From: Beijerinckiaceae bacterium
GTDB lineage: Bacteria > Pseudomonadota > Alphaproteobacteria > Rhizobiales > Beijerinckiaceae
Direction of reading: 5' to 3'
Assembly (NCBI GenBank): GCA_024304885.1
Contig: JALJOM010000003.1
Span: 2,782,043 to 2,846,042, forward strand
Length of the DNA stretch: 64,000 nucleotides
The notes beneath the pieces are model-generated. The model searched no databases. It worked only from the letters and a program-made list of their open reading frames with translations, and was not told the DNA's origin. This document shows positions 40,641 to 49,002 of the stretch, piece after piece; positions within the stretch are counted from its first letter, which is position 1, and each line of letters begins with the position of its first letter. The translations under genes were made by a program, and so were the position numbers.

Positions 40641-41858
40641 TCACCCCGCCATCTCGATGAACTCGCGCAGCTTGGGGTAGACCTCGTTCTGCCAGCGCCG
40701 GCCGCTGAAGACGCCGTAATGGCCGGCGCCCGGCTGCACGTGGTGCCATTTCTTGTATTGCCTGAGACCCGAGCAGAGGTCCTGGGCGGCGAGGGTCTGA
40801 CCGAGGCCGCAAATGTCGTCGCGCTCGCCTTCGACGGTCAAGAGCGCCGTCCGCCGGATCGCCTCGGGACGGACGCGGCGGCCGCGAATTTCGAGTTTTC
40901 CGCGCGGCAAGGCATGGTCCTGGAAGACGGTCTGCACGGTCTCGAGATAGAACTCGGCCGGCAGGTCCATGACCGCGAAATATTCCTCGTAGAACGTGCG
41001 CAGGACCTCGACCTTCGTATGGTCGCCCGCGGCACGGGCCTCGGCCATGTCGCCGAAGGAGCGGATATGGCGCTCGATGTTCATGCTCATGAAGGCCGCG
41101 AGCTGGAGGAAGCCCGGATAGACCCGCCTTCCGGCGCCGTCGAGACCGCAAGGCACCCGCGTGATCAGGTTCCGCTCGAACCACGAGATCGGCCATTTGG
41201 CGGCCATCTCGTTGACCTTCGTCGGATTGATCCGCGCGTCGATCGGCCCGGCCATGAGCGTCATGCTGTGCGGCTGCGCCTCGTCACCCTCCTCGGCCAT
41301 GAGCGCGGCGGCGACGAGGACCGCGACGCAGGGCTGGCACACTGCGACGACGTGAGACCCGGGACCCATCGCGCGCAGGAAGCCGATCACATGGTCGACA
41401 TAGGAGCCGAAATCGAAGGGCCCTGCGTCGAGGGGCACGTCACGAAAATTGTACCAGTCGGTGACATAGACATCGTGATCGGCCAGCATCGTCTTGGCCG
41501 TCGCGCGCAGCAAGGTCGAGAAATGGCCCGACATCGGAGCGACCAGCAAGACCTTCGGCTGCGGGAGGTCGAGGTCCTTGCGGAAATGCAAGAGCGCGGC
41601 GAAGTCCGTCTCGGCGGCCACCTCCTCGGTCACCGCCACCTCGCCATTGCCGACGGCAACCGACGAGATGCCGAAGGGCGGGCGCGTATGCGTGACGGCG
41701 AGATCCGCGAAGGTCTCCAGCGCCCCGGCGAGGCTACGGAGCGGTGCGCTCGGCTCGAGCAAGGGCCAGGGCATGCGCAGCGTCCTCCCGGCACCGGCGG
41801 CGAGGGGACGAAGCAGGTCGAGGAAACCCGTCTGCGCACCATATACGATATAGAGCAT
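40641..41858 (-). CDS. phaZ: Intracellular polyhydroxyalkanoate depolymerase
   Basis: 405 residues from ATG 41858; an upstream in-frame Met adds an unusual leader and is less likely. It matches the PhaZ family of polyester depolymerases that degrade stored PHB: LLVAPMSGHFSTLLRATAKTMLADHDVYVTDWYNFRDVPLDAGPFDF, then the catalytic CQPCVAV region where the Ser of other hydrolases is Cys (Cys174 here), and the C-terminal HVQPGAGHYGVFSGRRWQNEVYP. Supports carbon storage as PHB in this organism. Monocistronic; no phaP/phaR genes adjoin. Confidence 0.93.
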   Translation of the reverse strand: MLYIVYGAQTGFLDLLRPLAAGAGRTLRMPWPLLEPSAPLRSLAGALETFADLAVTHTRPPFGISSVAVGNGEVAVTEEVAAETDFAALLHFRKDLDLPQPKVLLVAPMSGHFSTLLRATAKTMLADHDVYVTDWYNFRDVPLDAGPFDFGSYVDHVIGFLRAMGPGSHVVAVCQPCVAVLVAAALMAEEGDEAQPHSMTLMAGPIDARINPTKVNEMAAKWPISWFERNLITRVPCGLDGAGRRVYPGFLQLAAFMSMNIERHIRSFGDMAEARAAGDHTKVEVLRTFYEEYFAVMDLPAEFYLETVQTVFQDHALPRGKLEIRGRRVRPEAIRRTALLTVEGERDDICGLGQTLAAQDLCSGLRQYKKWHHVQPGAGHYGVFSGRRWQNEVYPKLREFIEMAG

Positions 41859-42012
41859 CCGTGGCGCACCTTGGTCGGCCGCGCGAGGGGCCTGCGAGCG
41901 AAATTCGGCAGGCATAGGCCGGCCGTCGATCTTATGCTACGCTGGTTTCTCGTGGGTCCCAAGCAACTCCTTCATTCGAGATCACAAAAACAAGCGCGGC
42001 GGGGGAATTCGA

Positions 42013-42720
42013 TTGGACCAGGCAACGGAGCACGCGGCGACGGAGCGCACGGCAACGGAATTGGCGACGGACTTGGCGACTCTCACGATCAGCAGCCGGA
42101 ACTATTCGTCCTGGTCGCTGCGCGGCTGGCTCCTGGCCAAGCTCTCCGGCCTGCCCTTCGTCGAGAAGGTCATCCCGCCGGAGGATCCCGCCATGCGGGC
42201 GGAGCTCCTCCTCCTGTCTCCCTCCTTCCTGGTGCCCTGCCTCGTGCACGACGGCATCACGATCTGGGACACGCTGGCGATCGCGGAATATTTGCACGAG
42301 GTCCGGCCGGACTCCGGGCTCGTGCCGCAGGACCGCGTGAAACGGGCGCGCTGCCGCTCGATCTCGGGCGAGATGCACTCGGGCTTCGCGCCGCTGCGGT
42401 CCGGGTTGCCGATGAATCTCAAAGGCGATTTCCCCGGCTTCAAGGTCTGGACGCGGGCCAAGGCCGATATCGATCGCATCACCACGATCTGGCGCGAATG
42501 CCTCGACCTCTATGGCGGGCCCTATCTCCTCGGCGAGCGCTCGATGGCGGATGCGATGTATGCGCCCGTGGTGACGCGATTCCTCACCTATCACGTCGAG
42601 GTCGATGCCGTGAGCCGCGGCTATTGCCGCACGATCATGGCCATGCCGGAGATGGCGGAATGGATCGCGGCCGCGCGGCTGGAGCCCGCCGAGGTCGAGG
42701 AGCTCGAGGTCGAGTTCTGA
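42013..42720 (+). CDS. Glutathione S-transferase
   Basis: 235 residues if started at TTG 42013, which has a GGGGG-rich site about seven bases upstream. The leader (HAATERTATELATDLATLT) is low-complexity Ala/Thr, so a later start near residue 20 is possible. The thioredoxin-like domain begins TISSRNYSSWSLRGWLLAKLSGLPFVEKVIPPE and includes SFLVPCLVHDGITIWDTLAIAEYLHEV (cis-Pro and GSH-binding E/D-x-A pair). The helical domain is GPYLLGERSMADAMYAPVVTRFLTYHVEVDA, like other bacterial theta/zeta-like GSTs. Function in detoxification or aromatic metabolism is unspecified. Confidence 0.9.
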   Translation: MDQATEHAATERTATELATDLATLTISSRNYSSWSLRGWLLAKLSGLPFVEKVIPPEDPAMRAELLLLSPSFLVPCLVHDGITIWDTLAIAEYLHEVRPDSGLVPQDRVKRARCRSISGEMHSGFAPLRSGLPMNLKGDFPGFKVWTRAKADIDRITTIWRECLDLYGGPYLLGERSMADAMYAPVVTRFLTYHVEVDAVSRGYCRTIMAMPEMAEWIAAARLEPAEVEELEVEF

Positions 42721-42808
42721 GGCGCTGTGTGGGAAGGCACCGACGCGGGTGCGCCGTAGACGTGCCTCGCCTTTCCCGTCGCAATTGGCTGATATATATG
42801 CCGTTCAA

Positions 42809-43264
42809 ATGACAGAAGCTCCGACTATCCGCATCGCGGAAGCGGCCGAGCAAAAGGCTCTCGAAGCCCTGCAGTGGCGGGCCTCTCTCGAAAATCCCGG
42901 CGACCGCGACGCTCTGCTCGCCAACCCTGACGCTATCGAGCTTCCACTCGACCAGATCACCGCCGGCGGGGTGTTTGTTGCTGAACGGGATGGCGTTATC
43001 GTGGGCTTCGCTGCGGTGCTGGTGCGGGCGGATGGTCAGACCGAGCTCGACGGCCTTTTTGTGGAGCCCACCATGTGGAAATGTGGCATTGGGCGTTCAT
43101 TGGTCGAGCATTGCGGTGAATTTGCCCGAGCACGAGGTGCAGCCGCCTTGCATGTCGTCGGCAATCCACATGCGAAGGGTTTTTATTCCACGTGTGGTTT
43201 CGAGGTCGTCGGAGAGCACCAAACGCGCTTCGGTGTCGGATTAGCGATGCGGAAGGCACTTTGA
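42809..43264 (+). CDS. GNAT-family N-acetyltransferase
   Basis: 151 residues from ATG 42809. GNAT landmarks: LFVEPTMWKCGIGRSLVEHCGEFARARGAAALHVVGNPHAKGFYSTCGFEVVG (acetyl-CoA loop W-K-C-G-I-G-R and the G-F-Y-x-x-x-G-F motif). The gene's third-position GC is visibly lower than its neighbours (codons such as TTT, GTT, GAT, GTA), as is the 90-base leader, hinting at acquisition from elsewhere. No clear ribosome site. Substrate unknown. A degenerate family-A repeat follows directly. Confidence 0.85.
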   Translation: MTEAPTIRIAEAAEQKALEALQWRASLENPGDRDALLANPDAIELPLDQITAGGVFVAERDGVIVGFAAVLVRADGQTELDGLFVEPTMWKCGIGRSLVEHCGEFARARGAAALHVVGNPHAKGFYSTCGFEVVGEHQTRFGVGLAMRKAL

Positions 43265-43270
43265 AGCTTG

Positions 43271-43311
43271 GTGCGGCTTCCGATCAGGTGGAATCGGAGA
43301 ACCGCCCTAAC
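43271..43311 (+). repeat. Partial family-A repeat (hairpin arm only)
   Basis: GGCTTCCGATCAGGTGGAATCGGAGAACCGCCC: closest to the arm of the copy at 36497 (TTTCCGATCCGGTAGAATCGG). Confidence 0.6.
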
Positions 43312-43396
43312 GCCGAGCTCGGTGAGGGCCTGACCAACCAGTCGGCGTCATATCCTGTCGCCAAAAAGTCCTTCGCGTGTGGCGGGGCATTCTCTG

Positions 43397-44431
43397 TTAG
43401 AGCCCTGCGGGCTGTCGACCGGTCTTCAGCACCACCCTGAAGCGGGCTTTGCCGCTGATCATGCGATCATATGCCTCGGCTGCCCGTTCGAGCGGAAACT
43501 CCTCGATCATGGGCCGCACGCCCGTCGCGGCGCTGAATGCCAGAGTATCTTGCGAGTCGGCTGCGGTCCCCGAGGGCCAGCCCTGGACCGACCGTCGTCC
43601 CATGATGAGCTGGACTGTGTGAATCTCCACCGGCTCCTCCGAGACACCGACGACGATAAGCTTCCCGTCGACCGCGAGCCCCCCCGAGGCCGCCGTCATG
43701 GCCTTGCCGCTCGTCACCGTCGCCAGGACGACCTTTGCCCCACCCAAGGCGCCGAGAGCCTGCGCCACGTCTTGCGTTGCGCTGTCGATGTAGTGGCGCG
43801 CGCCGAGCTTGCGTGCTAGCTCCTCCTTGTCCTTTCCCCTGGCGATCGCCACCGTCTCGAGGCCCATCCTCGCGGAAAATTGCACGCCGAGATGCCCGAG
43901 ACCGCCGATGCCGAGGATCGCGACCACGTCGCCGGCGCGCGCACCGCTGTTGCGCAGCGCGTTGAAGGTCGTGATGCCGGCGCACAGCAGAGGGGCCGCC
44001 TCGACGTCGGAGAGATCGTCCGGAACGCGTGCCAGGGCCTCCACCGGTGCGACCATATATTCGGCATAGCCTCCATCATAGCTGATGCCCGGCACCAATC
44101 CGCGCTCGCAGAGGACGAAGTCGCCTCGGCGGCAGCGCTCGCAGCGGCCGCAATGTCCTCCGTGCCATCCGACGCCGACCCTCTGGCCGGGCTTCCACTC
44201 GTCGATGCCCGGCCCCAGCGTTTCAATCACCCCGGCGATCTCGTGCCCGGGGATACGTGGATATCGGAGGCCGGGCCACAAGCCCTCCTTGGTGAAGACA
44301 TCACTATGACAAATGCCGCAGGCGTGGACCTTGATCAGAACCTGGCCGGCTCCGGGATTCGGCACGTCGCGCTGCACGAGCTGCAGGGGCCCTTTGGGTT
44401 CCCGCACTTCCACGGCCTTCATTTGTCGCAC
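43397..44431 (-). CDS. Zinc-dependent alcohol dehydrogenase (medium-chain)
   Basis: 344 residues from GTG 44431, which has AAGGAG seven bases upstream; an internal ATG nine bases later is possible. MDR-family zinc enzyme: catalytic-zinc ligands Cys41 (CGICHSDV), His63-Glu64 (GHEIAG) and a later Cys, structural zinc in the HCGRCERCRRGDFVLCE cluster, and NAD-binding VVAILGIGGLGHLGVQFSARMG. It resembles the class including adhP and NADP-preferring cinnamyl/propanol dehydrogenases. In a methylotroph it could handle longer alcohols or aldehydes. Monocistronic and divergent from the MaoC gene. Confidence 0.93.
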   Translation of the reverse strand: MRQMKAVEVREPKGPLQLVQRDVPNPGAGQVLIKVHACGICHSDVFTKEGLWPGLRYPRIPGHEIAGVIETLGPGIDEWKPGQRVGVGWHGGHCGRCERCRRGDFVLCERGLVPGISYDGGYAEYMVAPVEALARVPDDLSDVEAAPLLCAGITTFNALRNSGARAGDVVAILGIGGLGHLGVQFSARMGLETVAIARGKDKEELARKLGARHYIDSATQDVAQALGALGGAKVVLATVTSGKAMTAASGGLAVDGKLIVVGVSEEPVEIHTVQLIMGRRSVQGWPSGTAADSQDTLAFSAATGVRPMIEEFPLERAAEAYDRMISGKARFRVVLKTGRQPAGL

Positions 44432-44598
44432 GCGCTTTCTCCTTCTCACGCGTCGTTTGCGAGAAGAACGCCGCGCCGAAGCGCTCGGTTGCAGCTCCCG
44501 AGCGGATCGAGGGCTCGTGCCGGCGCGCTACCACTCCGGGGTTGACCCCGTGCAGGCGGGTGCATCATGGTCGCGCGAACCGAACGGGACTTGGTGCC

Positions 44599-45036
44599 AT
44601 GAAATCTTCCGAGCCGAGCACATCGCCCGACTGGCCGAGGACGGGCGAGAGCTTCGGCCCTGTCGGCTTCGGGCCATTCGGGCCGTCGGAGCTCGCCCGC
44701 TATGCCGCGGCATCCGGGGACGACAACCCGCTCCATCTCGACCGGTCGGTCGCGATGGCGGCGGGGCTCGAAGCGCCGCCCATCCAGGGCATGCTGATGA
44801 TGAGCTGCCTCGAGCCCGCGGTTCTGCGCTGGCGCGACGACCTCGCGGTTACGACCCTCGCTGCGAAGTTCCTGCGTCCCGTGCTGGAAGGCGAGACGAT
44901 TTCCCTCACCGGCCGTGTCGTGCGCTCGTCCCCGGCCGAGATCGTCCTGCGCTTGACCGTCCGCCGCGCCGACGGCGAGATCGCTCTCCTCGGCGAGGCG
45001 ACGGCGGTCGCGTCTCGTGACGAAGCCGCGGCCTGA
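44599..45036 (+). CDS. MaoC-like hotdog-fold hydratase/dehydratase
   Basis: 145 residues with the R-hydratase 2-like MaoC signature: LARYAAASGDDNPLHLDRSVAMAAGLEAPPIQGMLMMSCLEPAVLRW, including the catalytic Asp and His (GDDNPLH) and the following GL-x-x-P-P-I-Q-G-M-L loop. Such hotdog enzymes hydrate enoyl-CoA, often supplying (R)-3-hydroxyacyl-CoA to PHA synthase or acting in fatty-acid oxidation; assignment to either is inference, though a PHA depolymerase is nearby. It ends one base before the ATG of the SDR gene. Confidence 0.88.
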   Translation: MKSSEPSTSPDWPRTGESFGPVGFGPFGPSELARYAAASGDDNPLHLDRSVAMAAGLEAPPIQGMLMMSCLEPAVLRWRDDLAVTTLAAKFLRPVLEGETISLTGRVVRSSPAEIVLRLTVRRADGEIALLGEATAVASRDEAAA

Positions 45037-45037
45037 G

Positions 45038-45826
45038 ATGGCGCCGCGTTCCATTCTCGTGACCGGTGCCTCGAGCGGGATCGGCCGTGCGCTGGCGCTC
45101 GCCTATGCCGCTCCCGACGTCACGCTCGCGCTGATCGGCCGCAACGAGGAGAGACTCGACGCCGTCGCTGCCGCCGCGCGCGAAAGAGGTGCAGAGATCC
45201 GTCTCGGCCGGCTCGACGTGCGCGACCAGGAGGCCATGGCGCGCTGGATTTCGGCACAGGACGCGGAAAACCCTTTCGATCTCGTCATCGCCAATGCCGG
45301 CATCACCACCGGCCTCGGGCCGCAGGACGCCGCGGAAGATCCCGGCGCGGTACGCGCCATCCTCGGCACCAACCTCCTCGGCGTCCTCAACACCGTGGAA
45401 CCGGTCATCGCGCCGATGTGCGCGCGCAAGAAGGGCCAGCTCGCCTTCGTCGGATCGATCGCGGGCCTGCGCGGCTTGCCCTATGCGCCGGCCTATAGCG
45501 CAGCCAAGGCGGCGGTCCATGCCTATACGGAATCCTTGCGCGGCAGGCTCGAGCCGCGCGGGGTGCGGGTCAGCCTCATTGTCGCCGGATTCGTGAAGAC
45601 ACCTCTCAATGATAGCATCGACGGCCTGAAGCCCTTCGAGCTCAGCGACGTCGAGGCCGCCCGCCTCATCAAGCGGGGCCTCGATCGCGATAAGGCCGTG
45701 ATCGTCTTTCCGTGGCCGCTCTATTTCGCGGCGCGACTCGCGAGAACGTTTCCCGTTCGCCTGATCGACCGAATCATGGGTCGATTCGAGGTGAACGTGC
45801 CCGCGACGCGCGAGCGAATTCCTTGA
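45038..45826 (+). CDS. Short-chain dehydrogenase/reductase
   Basis: 262 residues from ATG 45038; a GTG 21 bases upstream would overlap the MaoC gene and is an alternative. Classical SDR: ILVTGASSGIGRALALAYA (cofactor-binding TG-x3-G-x-G), an Asp in LGRLDVRD, NAG in LVIANAGI, catalytic Ser (FVGSIAGLRG) and Tyr-x-x-x-Lys (YSAAKAAVHAY). The C-terminal part ends VFPWPLYFAARLARTFPVRLIDRIM, a possible membrane-associated tail as in some lipid-handling SDRs. Coupled to the MaoC gene, so a two-step conversion of a lipid or acyl substrate is plausible. Confidence 0.9.
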   Translation: MAPRSILVTGASSGIGRALALAYAAPDVTLALIGRNEERLDAVAAAARERGAEIRLGRLDVRDQEAMARWISAQDAENPFDLVIANAGITTGLGPQDAAEDPGAVRAILGTNLLGVLNTVEPVIAPMCARKKGQLAFVGSIAGLRGLPYAPAYSAAKAAVHAYTESLRGRLEPRGVRVSLIVAGFVKTPLNDSIDGLKPFELSDVEAARLIKRGLDRDKAVIVFPWPLYFAARLARTFPVRLIDRIMGRFEVNVPATRERIP

Positions 45827-46152
45827 CGTACCGTTAATCGAGTGCTCGTCAAAGTGTTCCACCGAGAGTCGAGCACGGCATCGGTCCGTAAACAATCGTA
45901 ACACTTCGTTAAGACTTGCGCTCGGGTCTCGAAACCTTGCACGACCCTTGAAATAATTTGTTGCAATTTGTTGGTTGTGGGCGCGCCGATTCTGCTCGAT
46001 TGAAAGCTGGAGCATTTCCGTCCGATACGGATCGCTCGAGCTATGGATGCGCCTCCGCGGGTCCCCGCTTCGGCCTTCGTCACATCGCTCGATCGGTCCG
46101 GCTCGTGTCGCGAGCGGCGGATTTGCGCTTGCCTGCCGTGGGAGTACCGATT
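45827..46152. other. 326-base A/T-richer gap before the glycosyltransferase
   Basis: No gene or repeat copy is evident. The middle (45890-45975) is A/T-rich (TTGAAATAATTTGTTGCAATTTG) and likely includes the promoter of the glycosyltransferase; a weak sigma-54-like motif is noted separately. Confidence 0.5.
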
Positions 46153-47499
46153 GTGAGCCTTTCCGACGCCCTGAGGCTTCTCGCCGAGGCGAGCTTCCTG
46201 ATTTCCGCGCTCGGTCTTTCCATCGTCGGCGGCAGCTTTGTTTTCCTGGTCGGCGTCAATCTTTTCGAACTCGCGACGGGCCGGCGGCTCGGCCGTCCGC
46301 TCCGCACGCCCCGCCTCGCCGAGGCGGACCTGCCGCATGTGCTCGTCCAGATTCCGGTCTACAACGAGCCGGAAATGGTGGCCGACGCCCTGCGCGCGGC
46401 GGCAGCTCTCGATTGGCCACGCGAGAAGCTCCACATCCAGCTCCTCGACGACAGCACCGATTCGACCTGCGCGATCGCCGCCGCCGTGGCGGATCGGCTG
46501 CGCGCCCGCGGCCATGACATCTTGCACCTGCGCCGGGCCGATCGGGCAGGCTACAAGGGCGGCGCGCTCGCCGCGGGCCTCGCACGGTCCGACGCTCCCT
46601 TCATCGCGGTTCTCGATGCCGACTTCCGTCCGCCGGCGCATTGGCTGCGCGCGGTCGTGCCGATGCTCGTCGCCGATCCCTCCGCGAGCTTCGTGCAGTC
46701 GCGCTGCGAGTTCTCGAACTACCGCACCAATCTCCTCACCCGCGTCCAAGGGCTGATGCTCGACGCGCATTTCGTGATCGAGCAGGCGACGCGGTTTCGC
46801 GCCGGCTGGCTGTTCCAGTTCAACGGCACGAGCGCGGTCTGGCGCCGCGCGGCGATCGATGCCGCGGGCGGCTGGTCGGGCGAGTCGCTCTGCGAGGATC
46901 TCGATCTCACGGTTCGCGCCGAGATCGCGGGCTGGCACGGGCTTTTCGCCATGGAGCCCGCCGTTCCGGGCCTCGTGCCCGCCGAGGTCGCGCATTGGCG
47001 TGTCCAGCAGAGGCGCTGGTCGAACGGCTTCGTCCAGGTCGCCCGCAAGCTGGTCGGCCAGATTTGGACGGCGGATTGGAGCCTCGGGCGCAAGGTCTCG
47101 GCCTTCCTGCTCGTCTTCATCCAGGCCTTCTATCCTTGCGTCGCCATCGCGAGCCTCTCGCTCCTCGCCGCGATCCTCCTGAGCGGCGGCGATGCGTCGA
47201 ACTATGCGCCGCACGTCTGGATTTCGCTGACGATCGTCGCGCTCATCGCGGTCGCGCTCACCCTCGTGCCCTATCTCGTCCTGAGGCGGGGACCGCTCTG
47301 GCGCTATGCCGCGACGCTCGGCTCCCTCGTGCCCTTGATGATCTACGTCAGCCTCTCCAATGCGCCGGCCATCCTGGGCACGGCTCTCGGCGCGACGGAA
47401 ACCTGGAAGCGCACGCCGAAGACGGCTCACGAGCCCGAGCTGGAGCTCGCCGAGACCGAGGACCTCGCCGAGGCGGAGATCGGCGCCCGGACGCGGTGA
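46153..47499 (+). CDS. Membrane glycosyltransferase family 2 (cellulose/mannan-synthase-like)
   Basis: 448 residues from GTG 46153, preceded by GGAG eight bases upstream. One N-terminal helix (about 10-40) is followed by the processive GT2 core with all four signature sites: Asp100 (LLDDSTD), Asp155-x-Asp157 (LDADF), Glu248-Asp249 (CEDLDL) and Q-Q-R-R-W (285-289), then three or four C-terminal helices that would form a polysaccharide channel. It resembles glucomannan/cellulose-like synthases and curdlan/exopolysaccharide glycosyltransferases. The final ~25 residues are acidic ([18 protein letters not shown]). Monocistronic, so the polymer cannot be named. Confidence 0.9.
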   Translation: MSLSDALRLLAEASFLISALGLSIVGGSFVFLVGVNLFELATGRRLGRPLRTPRLAEADLPHVLVQIPVYNEPEMVADALRAAAALDWPREKLHIQLLDDSTDSTCAIAAAVADRLRARGHDILHLRRADRAGYKGGALAAGLARSDAPFIAVLDADFRPPAHWLRAVVPMLVADPSASFVQSRCEFSNYRTNLLTRVQGLMLDAHFVIEQATRFRAGWLFQFNGTSAVWRRAAIDAAGGWSGESLCEDLDLTVRAEIAGWHGLFAMEPAVPGLVPAEVAHWRVQQRRWSNGFVQVARKLVGQIWTADWSLGRKVSAFLLVFIQAFYPCVAIASLSLLAAILLSGGDASNYAPHVWISLTIVALIAVALTLVPYLVLRRGPLWRYAATLGSLVPLMIYVSLSNAPAILGTALGATETWKRTPKTAHEPELELAETEDLAEAEIGARTR

Positions 47500-47686
47500 G
47501 CCGCCGCGCCGCGGTTGCGGCGCGCACCTTGCCTTCTATAGTCTCGTAGCGAGGGCCGTCTGGTGTCCGCCGCGTTCGAAGCGCGCTTCGAAGGCGAGGA
47601 AGCGGATGCGGCGATACAACCGACGTACCGGAAATCATCGATTCCCGGTACGAGGCGGCCGAACCTCATCCACGCACGAGATTCTC

Positions 47687-48664
47687 ATGGCCGTAGCCGA
47701 CAACCCTTCCCATTCCAAGGTGATCATCATCGGCTCGGGGCCGGCGGGCTATACGGCCGCGATCTATGCCGCCCGCGCGCTGCTCGAGCCCGTCCTGATC
47801 TCGGGCGCCGAGCCCGGCGGCCAGCTCATGATCACGACGGATGTCGAGAACTATCCGGGCTTCGCGAAGCCGATCCAGGGGCCTTGGCTCATGGAGCAGA
47901 TGAAGGCCCAGGCCGAGCACGTCGGCACCCGCCTCGTCTCCGATCACATCACCGAGGTCGCGCTCGGCGCGCGGCCCTTTCGCCTCGTGGCCGACAGCGG
48001 CACGACCTATACCTGCGACGCGCTCGTCATCGCGACGGGCGCCAAGGCGCAGTGGCTCGGCCTGCCCTCCGAGACGAAGTTCAAGGGCTATGGCGTCTCG
48101 GCCTGCGCGACCTGCGACGGGTTCTTCTATCGCGGCAAGGAGGTCGTCGTCGTCGGCGGCGGCAATACCGCGGTCGAGGAGGCGCTCTATCTCTCGCATC
48201 TCGCGAGCAAGGTCAGGATCGTGCACAGGCGTGACGCCTTCCGGGCCGAGCGGATCCTGCAGGAGCGCCTCTTCGAGGCGCCGAACATCGAGGTGATCTG
48301 GAATCACGTCGTGGACGAGATCCTCGGCGTCGAGGAGCCGGTGCTCGGCGTGACCGGGGTGCGGCTGAAGAACGTCGAGACCGGCGCGACGACGACGCTC
48401 GACACCCACGGGCTCTTCGTCGCGATCGGCCACAAGCCGGCGGCGGAAATCTTCAAGGGCCAGATCGAGATGAAATCGAACGGCTATATCAAGACTGCGC
48501 CGTTCTCGACGGCGACCAATATTGCCGGAGTCTTCGCCGCAGGCGACGTGACCGACGACATCTATCGCCAGGCCGTGACGGCGGCAGGCATGGGCTGCAT
48601 GGCGGCGATCGAGGCGGAGCGGTTTCTCGCCGAGCAGGCGCAAGCGCGGTCGGCGGCGGAGTGA
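47687..48664 (+). CDS. trxB: Thioredoxin-disulfide reductase
   Basis: 325-residue FAD/NADPH enzyme with both dinucleotide sites ([19 protein letters not shown] and [21 protein letters not shown]) and the redox pair Cys140-A-T-Cys143 ([16 protein letters not shown]). It reduces thioredoxin and supports peroxiredoxin, ribonucleotide reductase and other disulfide systems in the cytosol. ATG 47687 is chosen because the next 9 residues give the usual short leader before the FAD fold; in-frame upstream codons are atypical. The downstream gene region is a decayed HicB. Confidence 0.96.
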   Translation: MAVADNPSHSKVIIIGSGPAGYTAAIYAARALLEPVLISGAEPGGQLMITTDVENYPGFAKPIQGPWLMEQMKAQAEHVGTRLVSDHITEVALGARPFRLVADSGTTYTCDALVIATGAKAQWLGLPSETKFKGYGVSACATCDGFFYRGKEVVVVGGGNTAVEEALYLSHLASKVRIVHRRDAFRAERILQERLFEAPNIEVIWNHVVDEILGVEEPVLGVTGVRLKNVETGATTTLDTHGLFVAIGHKPAAEIFKGQIEMKSNGYIKTAPFSTATNIAGVFAAGDVTDDIYRQAVTAAGMGCMAAIEAERFLAEQAQARSAAE

Positions 48665-48699
48665 GAGGGTGACCGCGTAGAATCAGCACGCGCCTCTCA

Positions 48700-49002
48700 T
48701 TGAAATATACGGTTGAATTCCATCGCACCGAGGACGGGATCAGCGTCTCGGTTCCGGGGCTGCCCGCGGGCGACACCGAGGACCCTCGCGGCAGCTCTCG
48801 GGACGCTCGCAGAATGCCGAGGGGGTCGATCGGTCGGGAGGAACCAGGCCTGAGCAGGGGAAAAGCGCCGATCAAGTCTCGAGGACTCGATCCCGATAGA
48901 GATCGTCCGCCCGGCACGCATGAAGGAAGCGCGGCAGAAAGTGCCGGCGCTTCGGCTTCCATCCTGGTCGATGGCCGGCGCGAGCGTCATGCCCACGCGT
49001 AG
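48700..49002 (+). pseudogene. Decayed HicB-family antitoxin gene
   Basis: Begins at TTG 48700 with MKYTVEFHRTEDGISVSVPGLP, the conserved N-terminus of HicB antitoxins, but the GCWSQ/GATE segment that should follow is missing and the frame changes: the other frame reads ALAAALGTLAEC, then IEIVRPARMKEARQ, as HicB C-terminal sequence does. So a small deletion with frameshift has broken it. No hicA is present beside it. Confidence is in the resemblance of the first 22 residues. Confidence 0.5.

Noticed and set aside
45936..45952. Sigma-54-like motif CTTGCACGACCCTTGAA upstream of the glycosyltransferase
   Set aside because: Each of the two most conserved dinucleotides (GG at -24, GC at -12) carries one mismatch, so it is too weak to call.
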